Part shown: in pieces, positions 51,687-59,958 of the stretch
Layout of the letters: each line of letters begins with the position of its first letter
Numbering within the stretch: the stretch's first letter is position 1
NCBI RefSeq assembly: GCF_000724625.1
Contig: NZ_CP007139.1
Span: 3,720,001-3,784,000, forward strand
Direction: 5' to 3'
From: Fimbriimonas ginsengisoli Gsoil 348
GTDB lineage: Bacteria > Armatimonadota > Fimbriimonadia > Fimbriimonadales > Fimbriimonadaceae
Length of the DNA: 64,000 nucleotides
The notes under the pieces: model-generated
What the model was told of the DNA's origin: nothing
Database searches by the model: none
Seen by the model: the letters and a program-made list of their open reading frames with translations, nothing else
Made by a program: the position numbers and the translations under genes

Positions 51687-52799
51687 ATGGGCAGGGAAGA
51701 ATTGTTGGAGAAGGATCGACCGCTAAAGATTCTACAGATGTGCTCTAGTAGCGCCACCTCTGGCGCGGAAAGGCACGTATTTTCACTTTCGCAACGACTA
51801 ACGCACCGGGGACACGACGTCCATGTGCTCACGCCGTCGCCGGGGTGGTTGCCCGATATCCTGCGCGGCGAGCGGATTCCGGTGGAATACAGCCATATGA
51901 AAGGCACCGGCTACTACCGGACCATCGGACGGCTCGTTCGCCAGGTTCGCCACGGCAAGTTCAACGTCCTTCACACCCACCTCACGCGGGCGGCTTATAT
52001 CGGCCACATCGTCGGGCTTCTCACCGACGTCCCGATCATCTCCAGCGTCCACATCGCGAACAACGACCAGATCTACCGCCGGCTTGCCCGCCGCCGGAAT
52101 CGCTTAGTCGCCGTCAGCAACTTCGTCGCCGGAATGCTCCACGGGAAGGGGGTTCCGAAGCAGTTCATCGAGACGGTGTACAACGGAACCGATTTCGTCG
52201 ATATTCCCGCTGCCGACCCGAACCGAGTAAAGGACGAGCTCGGCATTCCGCGCGACCGCAATTTGGTCGGGCTGGTCGGCAAAGTGTGCGCCGACAAGGG
52301 TCACATCGAGCTGATCAAGGCGATGCGAGACGTGCGGATGAATCATCCCCAAGCGCACGTGGTTTTCGTCGGTTTGCTTGAAGAGACGTTTAAGGACGAG
52401 ATGGAGGAGGCGTTGGAGGAAGCGCGGTTGCGCGACCACGTGACGCTGACCGGAGTTCGAAACGACATTCCGCGTCTTCTCGATTCGTTCACGCTAAGTA
52501 CGCTGCCCAGCCGCATGGAAACCTTCGGCGTCGCCGCTATCGAGGCGATGGCCCGGAGCAAAGCCGTCGTCGCAACCCGCGTCGGCGCGCTTCCCGAAGT
52601 CGTCCGCCATCAACAGACCGGGCTGCTCGTCGACCTCCGCCCCGACGAGATTGCCGAAGCCGTCAGCTATCTCCTCGCCAACGGCGATGAGCGGGAAGAG
52701 ATGGGCCGCCGGGGCCGCTACGTCGTCGAGCAGAAATTCACCCTAAGCGAGATGGCCTCCCGGTTCGAGGGAGTCTATCGCAGAGCCATCGACTCGTAA
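51687..52799 (+). CDS. GT4 family glycosyltransferase
   Basis: 370 aa GT-B enzyme. N-terminal acceptor domain LKILQMCSSSATSGAERHVF, HTHLTRAAYIGHIVGLLTDV; hinge NGTDFVDIP; C-terminal nucleotide-sugar domain LVGLVGKVCADKGHIELIKA, VTLTGVRNDIPRLLDSFTLS and TLPSRMETFGVAAIEAMARS (the E-x7-E motif of the family). Adds a sugar to a lipid, glycan or protein; no polysaccharide cluster is nearby. Confidence 0.93.
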   Translation: MGREELLEKDRPLKILQMCSSSATSGAERHVFSLSQRLTHRGHDVHVLTPSPGWLPDILRGERIPVEYSHMKGTGYYRTIGRLVRQVRHGKFNVLHTHLTRAAYIGHIVGLLTDVPIISSVHIANNDQIYRRLARRRNRLVAVSNFVAGMLHGKGVPKQFIETVYNGTDFVDIPAADPNRVKDELGIPRDRNLVGLVGKVCADKGHIELIKAMRDVRMNHPQAHVVFVGLLEETFKDEMEEALEEARLRDHVTLTGVRNDIPRLLDSFTLSTLPSRMETFGVAAIEAMARSKAVVATRVGALPEVVRHQQTGLLVDLRPDEIAEAVSYLLANGDEREEMGRRGRYVVEQKFTLSEMASRFEGVYRRAIDS

Positions 52800-52943
52800 T
52801 TTCTTCAGAGGTCTCCTCATCCTGCTGCCGCGGGGCACTGCCCTCGTTTGATCGACCCACTGCGAGGGGGAGACGGTTCCGGTTCTTCTAAACGAAATTG
52901 CACGGTCGGCGCGTCCCTGGCGGAAGTAGATAAAGGTTCGAAC

Positions 52944-53414
52944 CTATTTCTTCACCGGCCTCCTTTCCTCGTTGTAGCTCACCCAGATCCACCCGCTCGC
53001 CGCGATCCGCTCTCCTCGCGGATCCTTTGCGGATTTCACAAGCTTAGCCGGGTTGAGAAGCAGCGCCTGATACTTCACCGGGCCCTTCGCTAGCTTTCGG
53101 TCCAAGATGGCGGGAGGTTTCGAGTCGTCGTATTTCCACCCGGCTTCTTTCGATAGCGCTTTTCGAATCCTTGCTACCGCGCCTTCGAAATTCTCGGCCC
53201 ATGAGAAGCGATAGACCCGTACAATTCGGCCGGTTTTCCTCTCGTTGTACTCCGACACGCTGACCGGTGTCTTTCCGGCGAAAGGCGCGGGGAGCATCAA
53301 GGCTTTCGTCGAAACCGGAAGCATCGTTTCCACCGTTGACTGATTCGGCGACTTAGCGATTTGGCCATAACTGGCCAACGGTAGAGCTATGGCGAGTGAG
53401 ATGAAAATCCTCAT
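52944..53414 (-). CDS. Small secreted protein of unknown function
   Basis: 156 aa from MRIFISLAIALPLASYGQIA, a clear signal peptide. The mature part (VSVSEYNERKTGRIVRVYRF, SWAENFEGAVARIRKALSKE) has mixed alpha/beta character and a basic Lys-rich C-terminus; no domain recognised. 22 bp downstream of the ADP-ribosylglycohydrolase gene on the same strand. The longer frame to 53573 lies inside that gene and is a shadow. Confidence 0.65.
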   Translation of the reverse strand: MRIFISLAIALPLASYGQIAKSPNQSTVETMLPVSTKALMLPAPFAGKTPVSVSEYNERKTGRIVRVYRFSWAENFEGAVARIRKALSKEAGWKYDDSKPPAILDRKLAKGPVKYQALLLNPAKLVKSAKDPRGERIAASGWIWVSYNEERRPVKK

Positions 53415-53436
53415 GAGCGCGATCACTTTGTGCCCC

Positions 53437-55482
53437 CTAGCGTCGATGTCCAACCCGCATCTCCTGGGCTCCGATCCGCCCTTCCGTAACGAAGAAACCC
53501 ACGGCCCCTTCTCGAAGCGGGCGCTCGTCGTCGATCGCTTCGACCACAACACGCCCGTCGATACTCCCCGCATATCGATCCCCGTCGACTCGCAACGAAA
53601 ACTCGTGCTCCTCGTCGAACGCCCAGCTGAACGGCGCTTCTGCGAGCACTCGCTCGCCGTCGAGCGACTTCACAAGTCGAACGAAACCGTCGCGGCAAAG
53701 GACCAAAGCGACCCAGCGGCGCATCCCCTGAACGTGCGCCGCGATTCCGGCACGTTCGACGAGGTGCAGGGTGATGCGGGAGGTCACTTTGTAGCCGTCC
53801 CACTCGCGGCATCCGTGGATCAGGAGGCCGGTACCTTCATTCTGGATCAGCCGGAACGGCTCCCCCCAGGTGGCGAATTCGCTCACCCCGTTTACCCAAG
53901 AATCCCGCCAAGCCGTTCCTGCAGCGGTCTTCCTTAGGCGGACATCGGGGATGCCGTCCCAAGTTAGGGAGTCTAGGTAGGCCCGCCCGCCGCTCGCTTC
54001 GATGCCCACCTCGGCGATCGGGTATCCGTCCACATCCGGCGCCGTCCAGGAGAGCTCGGTTCGGTCTTTGGGTTCGAGGCGGACCTTGTCGCCTCGAAGC
54101 ACCTTCAAACGGTCATGCTCGTCGTAAACCGAGATAAACAAACCTACCTCGATCGAGTCCTTCGACCCCGCGGAGATGTCGGCGCGGATGATCTGGCCTG
54201 GATAGAGGGTCGGCGAAGCCACCACCGAATATCCACCGGCCTTTCGGGTTTCCGGCGGCATAAACGTTGGAGTACCCACCCGCACGGTTTCGGAGCCGGT
54301 TTCGATCCGGAGGAGCCCCGACACGTTTTGGATCGGTTTTCCATCCGAGCGCGTAAAACCTTGCAAAGAGCCGGATAGGCAGAAGTGAAACCGGCTTCCT
54401 TCATTTGGCCGCAGAGCCGATTCGCCCGCCATCACGCGACGGACGTTCGCAATCCGGAGCGCTTCCGTCGCCGCATCGGTTACCCCGCGTCCGCCATCGG
54501 CAGTGGGCAGATACATCTTGTCGGCGACCGGGTCTCTCCACTTCGGAGCGATCCCGTCCAAACCGTTCCGGATGCCGAGGATGCAGCCGACGTTGCCAGA
54601 ATTACAGTCGGTGTCGTAGCCGCACGTGTTGACAATTTTGAGTGAAAGGTCGAAGTCTCCCTTGCCGTGGAGAAGGGAATGAATGATGAGGGCGTGATTC
54701 GGCACCATATGGCAGCCGCCGCCGAACTTGCCGTAGCCGTACTCTGCTTCGATCTTCCGGAAACCAGCGCGCCAGTCGAGGCCTTGCGCGTGCCATTCCC
54801 GTACGTCGCCGATCATTCTCGTTAGTACGGAGTGGTGTGGAATGAGGTCCAAACCGGCCTCGATCACTCGGTTGATGTCCGCCTCGACAAACGCCATCGC
54901 CTCCATCGCAGCGACCATCTGGGCGCCGTAAATCGCCTCTCCGTCGTGGCTGACGCTTGCCGCCCGGCAGGCAAAATCGGCAGCTCGGTCCGGCTCGCCG
55001 GGACAGATCATTCCCCATCCGTCGATGAAGATCTGGGCTCCTATCTGCTCGGCGACGGTTTTCCCGTTGAGGGCGATACACCCGCTTTCGGGTGCCGTGA
55101 TCCCGCTTTTCAAACGCAGGAAAGCGGTGTGCTCCGTCGAATTCCCCATCCCGCCCCACCACAAGATCGTGCGATTTTCGACGATGTAGTTCAGCCACGA
55201 TTCGCCGATCTGAGCAGGGGTGAGCTCCGGGTCGAGGCCATAGTCGGTCAATGAACGTAGGAACGTGAACGTGCCGGAGATGTCGTCGTCGGTGACGACG
55301 AGCGGAACACCCATCTTTTCGTGGACGTAGTGGTCGATCTCGCCGAATTTGGCGACGATGGCGTCATGCCCCCACTGCTCGAATGGCCGTCCTAGGTAGA
55401 CCCCGATAATCTTGCCCAAAACGCCGGCGTAAACGCGCTCCGCATAGTCGCGGGGAAGGGGAGGGAACGGCTTCTTGCTCAT
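53437..55482 (-). CDS. ADP-ribosylglycohydrolase family protein with C-terminal beta-sandwich
   Basis: 681 aa. Residues 1-350 are the all-helical ADP-ribosylglycohydrolase domain: YAGVLGKIIGVYLGRPFEQW, VVTDDDISGTFTFLRSL (metal Asp cluster), GGMGNSTEHTAF and NTCGYDTDCNSGNVGCILGI (second Asp cluster). About 380-500 is a beta-rich linker domain and 500-681 a LamG/DUF1080-like sandwich (EFATWGEPFRLIQNEG; DGDRYAGSIDGRVVVEAI). The family removes ADP-ribose from proteins or small molecules. No signal peptide. Confidence 0.9.
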   Translation of the reverse strand: MSKKPFPPLPRDYAERVYAGVLGKIIGVYLGRPFEQWGHDAIVAKFGEIDHYVHEKMGVPLVVTDDDISGTFTFLRSLTDYGLDPELTPAQIGESWLNYIVENRTILWWGGMGNSTEHTAFLRLKSGITAPESGCIALNGKTVAEQIGAQIFIDGWGMICPGEPDRAADFACRAASVSHDGEAIYGAQMVAAMEAMAFVEADINRVIEAGLDLIPHHSVLTRMIGDVREWHAQGLDWRAGFRKIEAEYGYGKFGGGCHMVPNHALIIHSLLHGKGDFDLSLKIVNTCGYDTDCNSGNVGCILGIRNGLDGIAPKWRDPVADKMYLPTADGGRGVTDAATEALRIANVRRVMAGESALRPNEGSRFHFCLSGSLQGFTRSDGKPIQNVSGLLRIETGSETVRVGTPTFMPPETRKAGGYSVVASPTLYPGQIIRADISAGSKDSIEVGLFISVYDEHDRLKVLRGDKVRLEPKDRTELSWTAPDVDGYPIAEVGIEASGGRAYLDSLTWDGIPDVRLRKTAAGTAWRDSWVNGVSEFATWGEPFRLIQNEGTGLLIHGCREWDGYKVTSRITLHLVERAGIAAHVQGMRRWVALVLCRDGFVRLVKSLDGERVLAEAPFSWAFDEEHEFSLRVDGDRYAGSIDGRVVVEAIDDERPLREGAVGFFVTEGRIGAQEMRVGHRR

Positions 55483-55554
55483 CGTTGTGCCGCGACTCTA
55501 CACTAACCTACCAATGTAAACCAAACCTAAGCGAAATCCGTATCCTGTTTCCGG

Positions 55555-56418
55555 ATGCTGCTCGATCGAAACAAGATCCATCCCAGTATTTTTCTGGCTA
55601 CCGACAAGTTTGTCTCCAACGCGACATGGAGCGGCGGCGTCGGGCTCTCAGCGGAGCAGAAAAAGGCGAGCACCGAGCACACCGCGGTTTGGATGAGTGA
55701 GAACGGAAAGGGATGCGGAGCGGCGATCGCGGGTTACGCGGTTCTCTTTCTAGGGATCATCGCTTTAAAGCCGGTGATCGGGCAAGACCATATGAAGCAG
55801 GCGATCCTCGCCTTTTTCGCCATCGGAATCGCCATCTTCTACTTCGGTTACCAATTCAATAAGCGGCGGATCACTATCGACGAGTTCCGCGCCCTCGTCC
55901 CCGGTCTCGAGTTGACGTCTACTCAGCGGGCATATGCGGAAGCCGCCATGGTGCTGTCGGAGATTCCGCTTCACTCCGCCACCAAGGACGATCTCTGGGC
56001 GCAGCTAAATCGTCTGGTCGACGAGGAGGCTCGGTTGCTGGCCGTACGGGCGCGGGGCGCGGTGGTCGAAACGACGCCCGACGCCATTGCCGCCGAGCGC
56101 GGCGAAATCCTGAGCCGGTTAGACGCCGCCACCGATCCTGTCAGCCGTGACGCTCTCCAACGCAGTCTCGAAATCTGCGAGAGCCGCTTCCGCGCCAGCC
56201 GCGATCTCTCGCTGGTCGTCCAGCGCGTCGACGCCCAACTGGAGCTGATTTCCCAATCCATGCGCAGCATGCGAGACACCCTCCTCCGCCTCCAATCCGT
56301 CCCCGCCGAGACCGGAGTAGGCATCGACCTTACGCCCCTACGTGAGACCGTCGAACACGCGCACCGTCATGCGGTCGCCCTCGAAGCGGCCGTGGGCGAA
56401 GTTCAAACTCTGGCGTGA
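55555..56418 (+). CDS. Two-helix membrane protein with coiled-coil tail
   Basis: 287 aa, or 241 aa from ATG 55693. Two adjacent helices (AAIAGYAVLFLGIIALKPVI; AILAFFAIGIAIFYFGYQFN) precede an Ala/Glu/Arg-rich helical region (TQRAYAEAAMVLSEIPLHSA, LERSLEICESRF-type), likely a coiled coil up to the end. No family recognised. A -10-like TATCCT lies shortly upstream of ATG 55555. Element A4 starts immediately after its TGA. Confidence 0.65.
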   Translation: MLLDRNKIHPSIFLATDKFVSNATWSGGVGLSAEQKKASTEHTAVWMSENGKGCGAAIAGYAVLFLGIIALKPVIGQDHMKQAILAFFAIGIAIFYFGYQFNKRRITIDEFRALVPGLELTSTQRAYAEAAMVLSEIPLHSATKDDLWAQLNRLVDEEARLLAVRARGAVVETTPDAIAAERGEILSRLDAATDPVSRDALQRSLEICESRFRASRDLSLVVQRVDAQLELISQSMRSMRDTLLRLQSVPAETGVGIDLTPLRETVEHAHRHAVALEAAVGEVQTLA

Positions 56419-56475
56419 TCGGGAGCCCCTCCTCGTGGGATGTTCGTGCCGATGAGGAGGGGGTTGGGGGTGGAG
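56419..56475 (+). repeat. Stop-codon-associated palindromic element, copy A4
   Basis: Reverse-oriented relative to A1-A3 on the map, but the same relative to its gene: starts right after TGA 56418 with TCGGGAGCCCCTCCTCGTGG and closes GATGAGGAGGGGGTTGGGGG. Stem differs at the inner positions. Confidence 0.85.
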
Positions 56476-56528
56476 ACTTCCGGGCGTTCGCCCCTACCTG
56501 CTGCCTACCGAGGACAACGCCGGGGAGG

Positions 56529-56552
56529 GCCGCTCTGGAGAGCGGCGGTCCT
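56529..56552. repeat. GGA-loop palindrome next to the purD stop
   Basis: GCCGCTCTGGAGAGCGGCGG then TCCT. The stem bases CGCTC/GAGCG replace CGGTC/GACCG of the copy at 26966, a paired change. It lies 1-2 bp beyond the purD stop codon. Confidence 0.75.
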
Positions 56553-56553
56553 G

Positions 56554-57804
56554 CTATGGGCGTAACCCGATGTCCGACCGGTAAAACGCCCCCTCGAATC
56601 GAACTCCCTCCGCCGCAAGGTATGCCAGCCGCCGAGCCTCTTCGAACGTCGCCCCCGAAGCACAGGCAGCGACCACTCGTCCTCCGTTGGTCACGAGCTT
56701 GCCGTCCTGTTCCGCCGTCCCGGCGTGAAACAGCTTCGCCCCTTCTGGCGTTCGGCCGAGTTCGATCGGCAAACCCTTCCGGATCGATCCCGGATACCCG
56801 CCACTCGCTACGAATACCGAAACGGCTGCATTACGGAGCACCTCGGGAGGGGTGATCTTGTGGCCCAGAGCTGCTTCGTATAGCGCATTCGCGAACCCGA
56901 ATCCCAGCCGTAGCACGAGTGTCTCGATCTCGGGGTCGCCAAACCGTACGTTGTATTCGAGGCAGTAGATCTGACCCTCGTCCATCATTAATCCGGAGAA
57001 GAGGGTCCCGCGGTAAAGAATCCCGCGCTCGCGCAAACGACGTAGTGCCGGCGCGACGACCCGTTCCTCGGTCTCGGCCACCATGTCGGAGGTCACCCAG
57101 TCGACCGGAGAATACGCGCCCATGCCGCCGGTGTTCGGACCTTTGTCTCCGTCGAATGCCTGTTTGTGATCCTGCGCGATCGGGAGGCTGACGAAATGTT
57201 CGTCGCCAACGATCGTGAGGAGCGAAAACTCCGGGCCGCGGAGCCGGTCTTCGATAACGACGACCGACCCCGCATCGCCGAAGATACGCTGGACCATCAT
57301 CTGGTCGATCGCCTCCTCGGCCTCGAGCTCCGTCTCGCAAACGACGACCCCCTTGCCAAGCGCGTTTCCGCTCGCCTTGACCGCCACCTGGCGGCCGTTC
57401 GCAAACCGCTCGCGAACATAGGTTTTTGCCTCATTCGGGTCGTGAAACGAGAGAAATTCGGCGGTCGGAATCCCGGCCTCGAACATCAGCTCCTTGCTGA
57501 ATGCCTTAGACCCTTCGAGTTGGGCCGCCTGCTTGCCGGGTCCGTAGACGGTAATCCCGTGTTCGCGCAGAAAGCTGCCAAGTCCAGCGATAAGCGGATC
57601 TTCCGGGCCGACCACCACGAGGTCTACCTCCCGGTGGCGGCACAGCTCAAGAAGCCCCGCGAAGTCATCCTGCCGGACCGGCACGCACTCGACGTCTCCG
57701 GCGATGCCTGGATTGCCTGGCGCACAGAGAACCTCCGCTTCCTGAGCCAGCTTCCAAGCCAGCGCATGCTCCCGACCCCCGCCGCCCACCACCAGAATCC
57801 GCAT
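56554..57804 (-). CDS. purD: Phosphoribosylamine-glycine ligase (GARS)
   Basis: 416 aa from MRILVVGGGGREHALAWKLA. ATP-grasp enzyme, second step of purine synthesis. Conserved: VVVGPEDPLIAGLGSFLREH, VKASGNALGKGVVVCETELE, QDHKQAFDGDKGPNTGGMGA and EYNVRFGDPEIETLVLRL. Standard length. The in-frame upstream ATGs (57864, 57840) add an atypical basic leader. Other pur genes are not nearby. Starts 78 bp from the end of dnaB. Confidence 0.95.
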   Translation of the reverse strand: MRILVVGGGGREHALAWKLAQEAEVLCAPGNPGIAGDVECVPVRQDDFAGLLELCRHREVDLVVVGPEDPLIAGLGSFLREHGITVYGPGKQAAQLEGSKAFSKELMFEAGIPTAEFLSFHDPNEAKTYVRERFANGRQVAVKASGNALGKGVVVCETELEAEEAIDQMMVQRIFGDAGSVVVIEDRLRGPEFSLLTIVGDEHFVSLPIAQDHKQAFDGDKGPNTGGMGAYSPVDWVTSDMVAETEERVVAPALRRLRERGILYRGTLFSGLMMDEGQIYCLEYNVRFGDPEIETLVLRLGFGFANALYEAALGHKITPPEVLRNAAVSVFVASGGYPGSIRKGLPIELGRTPEGAKLFHAGTAEQDGKLVTNGGRVVAACASGATFEEARRLAYLAAEGVRFEGAFYRSDIGLRP

Positions 57805-57882
57805 CGCGCCGAGGTTACCCGCCGTCTTCGGACGCGGCATGGGCGACTCGCGGGAATCAATCAAATGGAGCGCGTTGTCCGA

Positions 57883-59295
57883 TCACTCATCGTCTTTAGC
57901 GGACCGGTACGCGGTCCGGTCTAAGTTCCGGTAGCGGGCGTACGAGGGTTGGAAGCCGAGGATCACCTTGCCGGTCGGGCCGTTTCGGTGCTTGGCGATG
58001 ATGATTTCCGACTCTTGAACCTCGTCGGCATTTTCAGTTTCGGGACGATGCTCCTCCTTCGCTTTGTAGTAGCTGTCGCGATAGAGGAGCATGACCAGGT
58101 CCGCTTCGGCTTCGATGGAGCCCGATTCGCGGATGTCGGAGAGTTGCGGCCGTTTGTCGTCGCGGTTTTCCACCGCCCGGCTGAGCTGGCTCAGGGCGAT
58201 TACCGGAACCTCAAGCTCCTTGGCCATCGCCTTGCAGGCGCGGGCGATTTCGGATATCTCTTGGACCCGGTTCTCCGTACGACGCCCTCCCTTCATGAGC
58301 TGAAGATAGTCCACAACCACCATCGAAAGCCCATGCTCGGCCTTCAGGCGTCGGCACTTGCCGCGCATTTCCAGCGGTGTGACGTCCGACGCGTCATCGA
58401 CGAAGATCGGCAATCCATAAAGCGTTTCGCAAGCGTCAGCCAGACGCTCGTACTGCCAATCAGTAATCGGTTTATCCTGCTTCAAAACGCTCGAGGAGAC
58501 GCCGCTCAGCATCGACGCCATACGTCGAACAAGCTGGATCGAGCTCATTTCGAGCGAGAAGACGGCGACCGACCCTTTTTGCTCGTTTCGAACGATGTCG
58601 CGCGCCACGTTCAGGGCGAAATCCAAGACGAGAGACGTTTTTCCCATCGCGGGCCGCGCGCCGATGACGACGAAATCGCCCGGATAGTGGCCGGTGGTCA
58701 TCCGGTCGAGGTCGAAGAAGCCGACCTTGAGGCCGGACATCGGTTTGCCGCTCTCGACGATGTTGTCGACGTCGACGAAGAACTCCTTCGCCAAGGTGCG
58801 GACGTGCTGGAAATACTTACCGAGTTGCTTCCGGCCAACCTCGAAGACGAGCTGCTCGGCCTTGTCGACCTTGTCGTCGACGGTGCCCCCTTCCGGATCG
58901 TGGACAACGCCTCGAATCTCGTGGCCGGCGCTATCCAACCGACGCAGGGTGGCTTTGTCCAGGACGATACCGGCGTAGTATCCGGAGTTCGCCGGGCTCG
59001 GCACAAACTCAGCGACCTGGACCAAATAATCCTCGCCACCGATGTCGGCAAGGTTGCCGCGAGCCATCAGCTCCGCCCGTAATGTCACCAGGTCGATCGG
59101 CTTGTGCTGGTGGATCAGCTGCTTCATCGCCTTAAAAATCAAGCGATGTGAGGGGCGGTAGAAGTCGTTTTCGTCGAGGATCGTGACGACTTCTTCGGCC
59201 GCGCGCTCGGACAGGATCATTGAGCCGAGCGTGCTCATCTCGGCTTCGTAACTATAAAGGGGAACGAGTTCTTCGGGACCGTAGGAAAGCGCCAT
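57883..59295 (-). CDS. dnaB: Replicative DNA helicase DnaB
   Basis: 470 aa. N-terminal helical DnaG-binding domain (LYSYEAEMSTLGSMILSERA), linker, and RecA-type helicase with Walker A GARPAMGKTSLVLDFALNVA, Walker B MVVVDYLQLM, and SQLSRAVENRDDKRPQLSDI. The late HRNGPTGKVILGFQPSYARY is typical. Start MALSYGPEELVPLYS at 59295; the GTG/ATG seven codons earlier is less likely. No rplI or ssb adjacent. Confidence 0.97.
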   Translation of the reverse strand: MALSYGPEELVPLYSYEAEMSTLGSMILSERAAEEVVTILDENDFYRPSHRLIFKAMKQLIHQHKPIDLVTLRAELMARGNLADIGGEDYLVQVAEFVPSPANSGYYAGIVLDKATLRRLDSAGHEIRGVVHDPEGGTVDDKVDKAEQLVFEVGRKQLGKYFQHVRTLAKEFFVDVDNIVESGKPMSGLKVGFFDLDRMTTGHYPGDFVVIGARPAMGKTSLVLDFALNVARDIVRNEQKGSVAVFSLEMSSIQLVRRMASMLSGVSSSVLKQDKPITDWQYERLADACETLYGLPIFVDDASDVTPLEMRGKCRRLKAEHGLSMVVVDYLQLMKGGRRTENRVQEISEIARACKAMAKELEVPVIALSQLSRAVENRDDKRPQLSDIRESGSIEAEADLVMLLYRDSYYKAKEEHRPETENADEVQESEIIIAKHRNGPTGKVILGFQPSYARYRNLDRTAYRSAKDDE

Positions 59296-59360
59296 TGGAT
59301 ACTTCCCGCCGCGCAACGAGAACCCCTATGGCGGAGCTTCTCTGGGGTGGGAAGGGTAGT

Positions 59361-59687
59361 TTACGCCCTGCGAGTGGGGAACCCAAGCGACATAAACCGT
59401 TCTTGGACGCGATTCCAAAAATGGCGCAATCTCTGTGCTAGCGACGGCCGCCCGGTAGATTCGATCATCGCATCCGCCAGCTCGGGGCACCGAACCAACA
59501 GCTCACCAAGTCCGGCTTCGACGCGGCCTGGGTCGTGGTCGAACTCTCCGTGCCAGGAGCAAATGAAGCATTCGCCGTTTGCCATCGCGTTAATGGCGCC
59601 GCAAAGTGGACATTTTTTAAGCGACTCGGCGGCAAGTCTTCGTTGCGTGGCCAGTCTGGCCGTTCGGCTCTCGTTCCCGTCTTCCAT
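59361..59687 (-). CDS. Small zinc-ribbon protein
   Basis: 108 aa from MEDGNESRTARL. Four cysteines, KCPLCGAINAMANGECFICSW, form a CxxC-x(n)-CxxC zinc ribbon (about 26-46); the rest is helical (LGELLVRCPELADAMIESTG, RHFWNRVQERFMSLGF). Cytosolic, role unknown. It lies 65 bp upstream of dnaB on the same strand. GGGGGGAC precedes the start. Confidence 0.7.
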   Translation of the reverse strand: MEDGNESRTARLATQRRLAAESLKKCPLCGAINAMANGECFICSWHGEFDHDPGRVEAGLGELLVRCPELADAMIESTGRPSLAQRLRHFWNRVQERFMSLGFPTRRA

Positions 59688-59958
59688 CACAGTCCCCCCT
59701 TTAAAATGATTGCCCCGGCACCCCTGGACTGGAGTTACGAGAGTACTTATTTTTAGCAATCGCCTGCTCGGTGGATGGGGTTTGTCTCAAGACCAGGCTC
59801 AACAGTTAGAGGGAGGTTTATTTCGAGACGTTCGAGCCATGCCCCCGTCCCCGCCAAAGGTCCCAGTGGCCGCTCCGCTTCACCCTCTTCCTTTCGCCAA
59901 CCGCTAGCTCCCAACTGCTAACTCTCGAAAATGTAGTATCGTAGGAAAAGTTTAGCCT
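59688..59958. other. Intergenic region ahead of mntH
   Basis: 271 bp. Only the final ~30 bp look regulatory: a -10-like TAGTAT (about 59934), then RBS AGGAAAAG before ATG 59959. No manganese riboswitch could be traced by eye. The middle part is unexplained. Confidence 0.45.
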
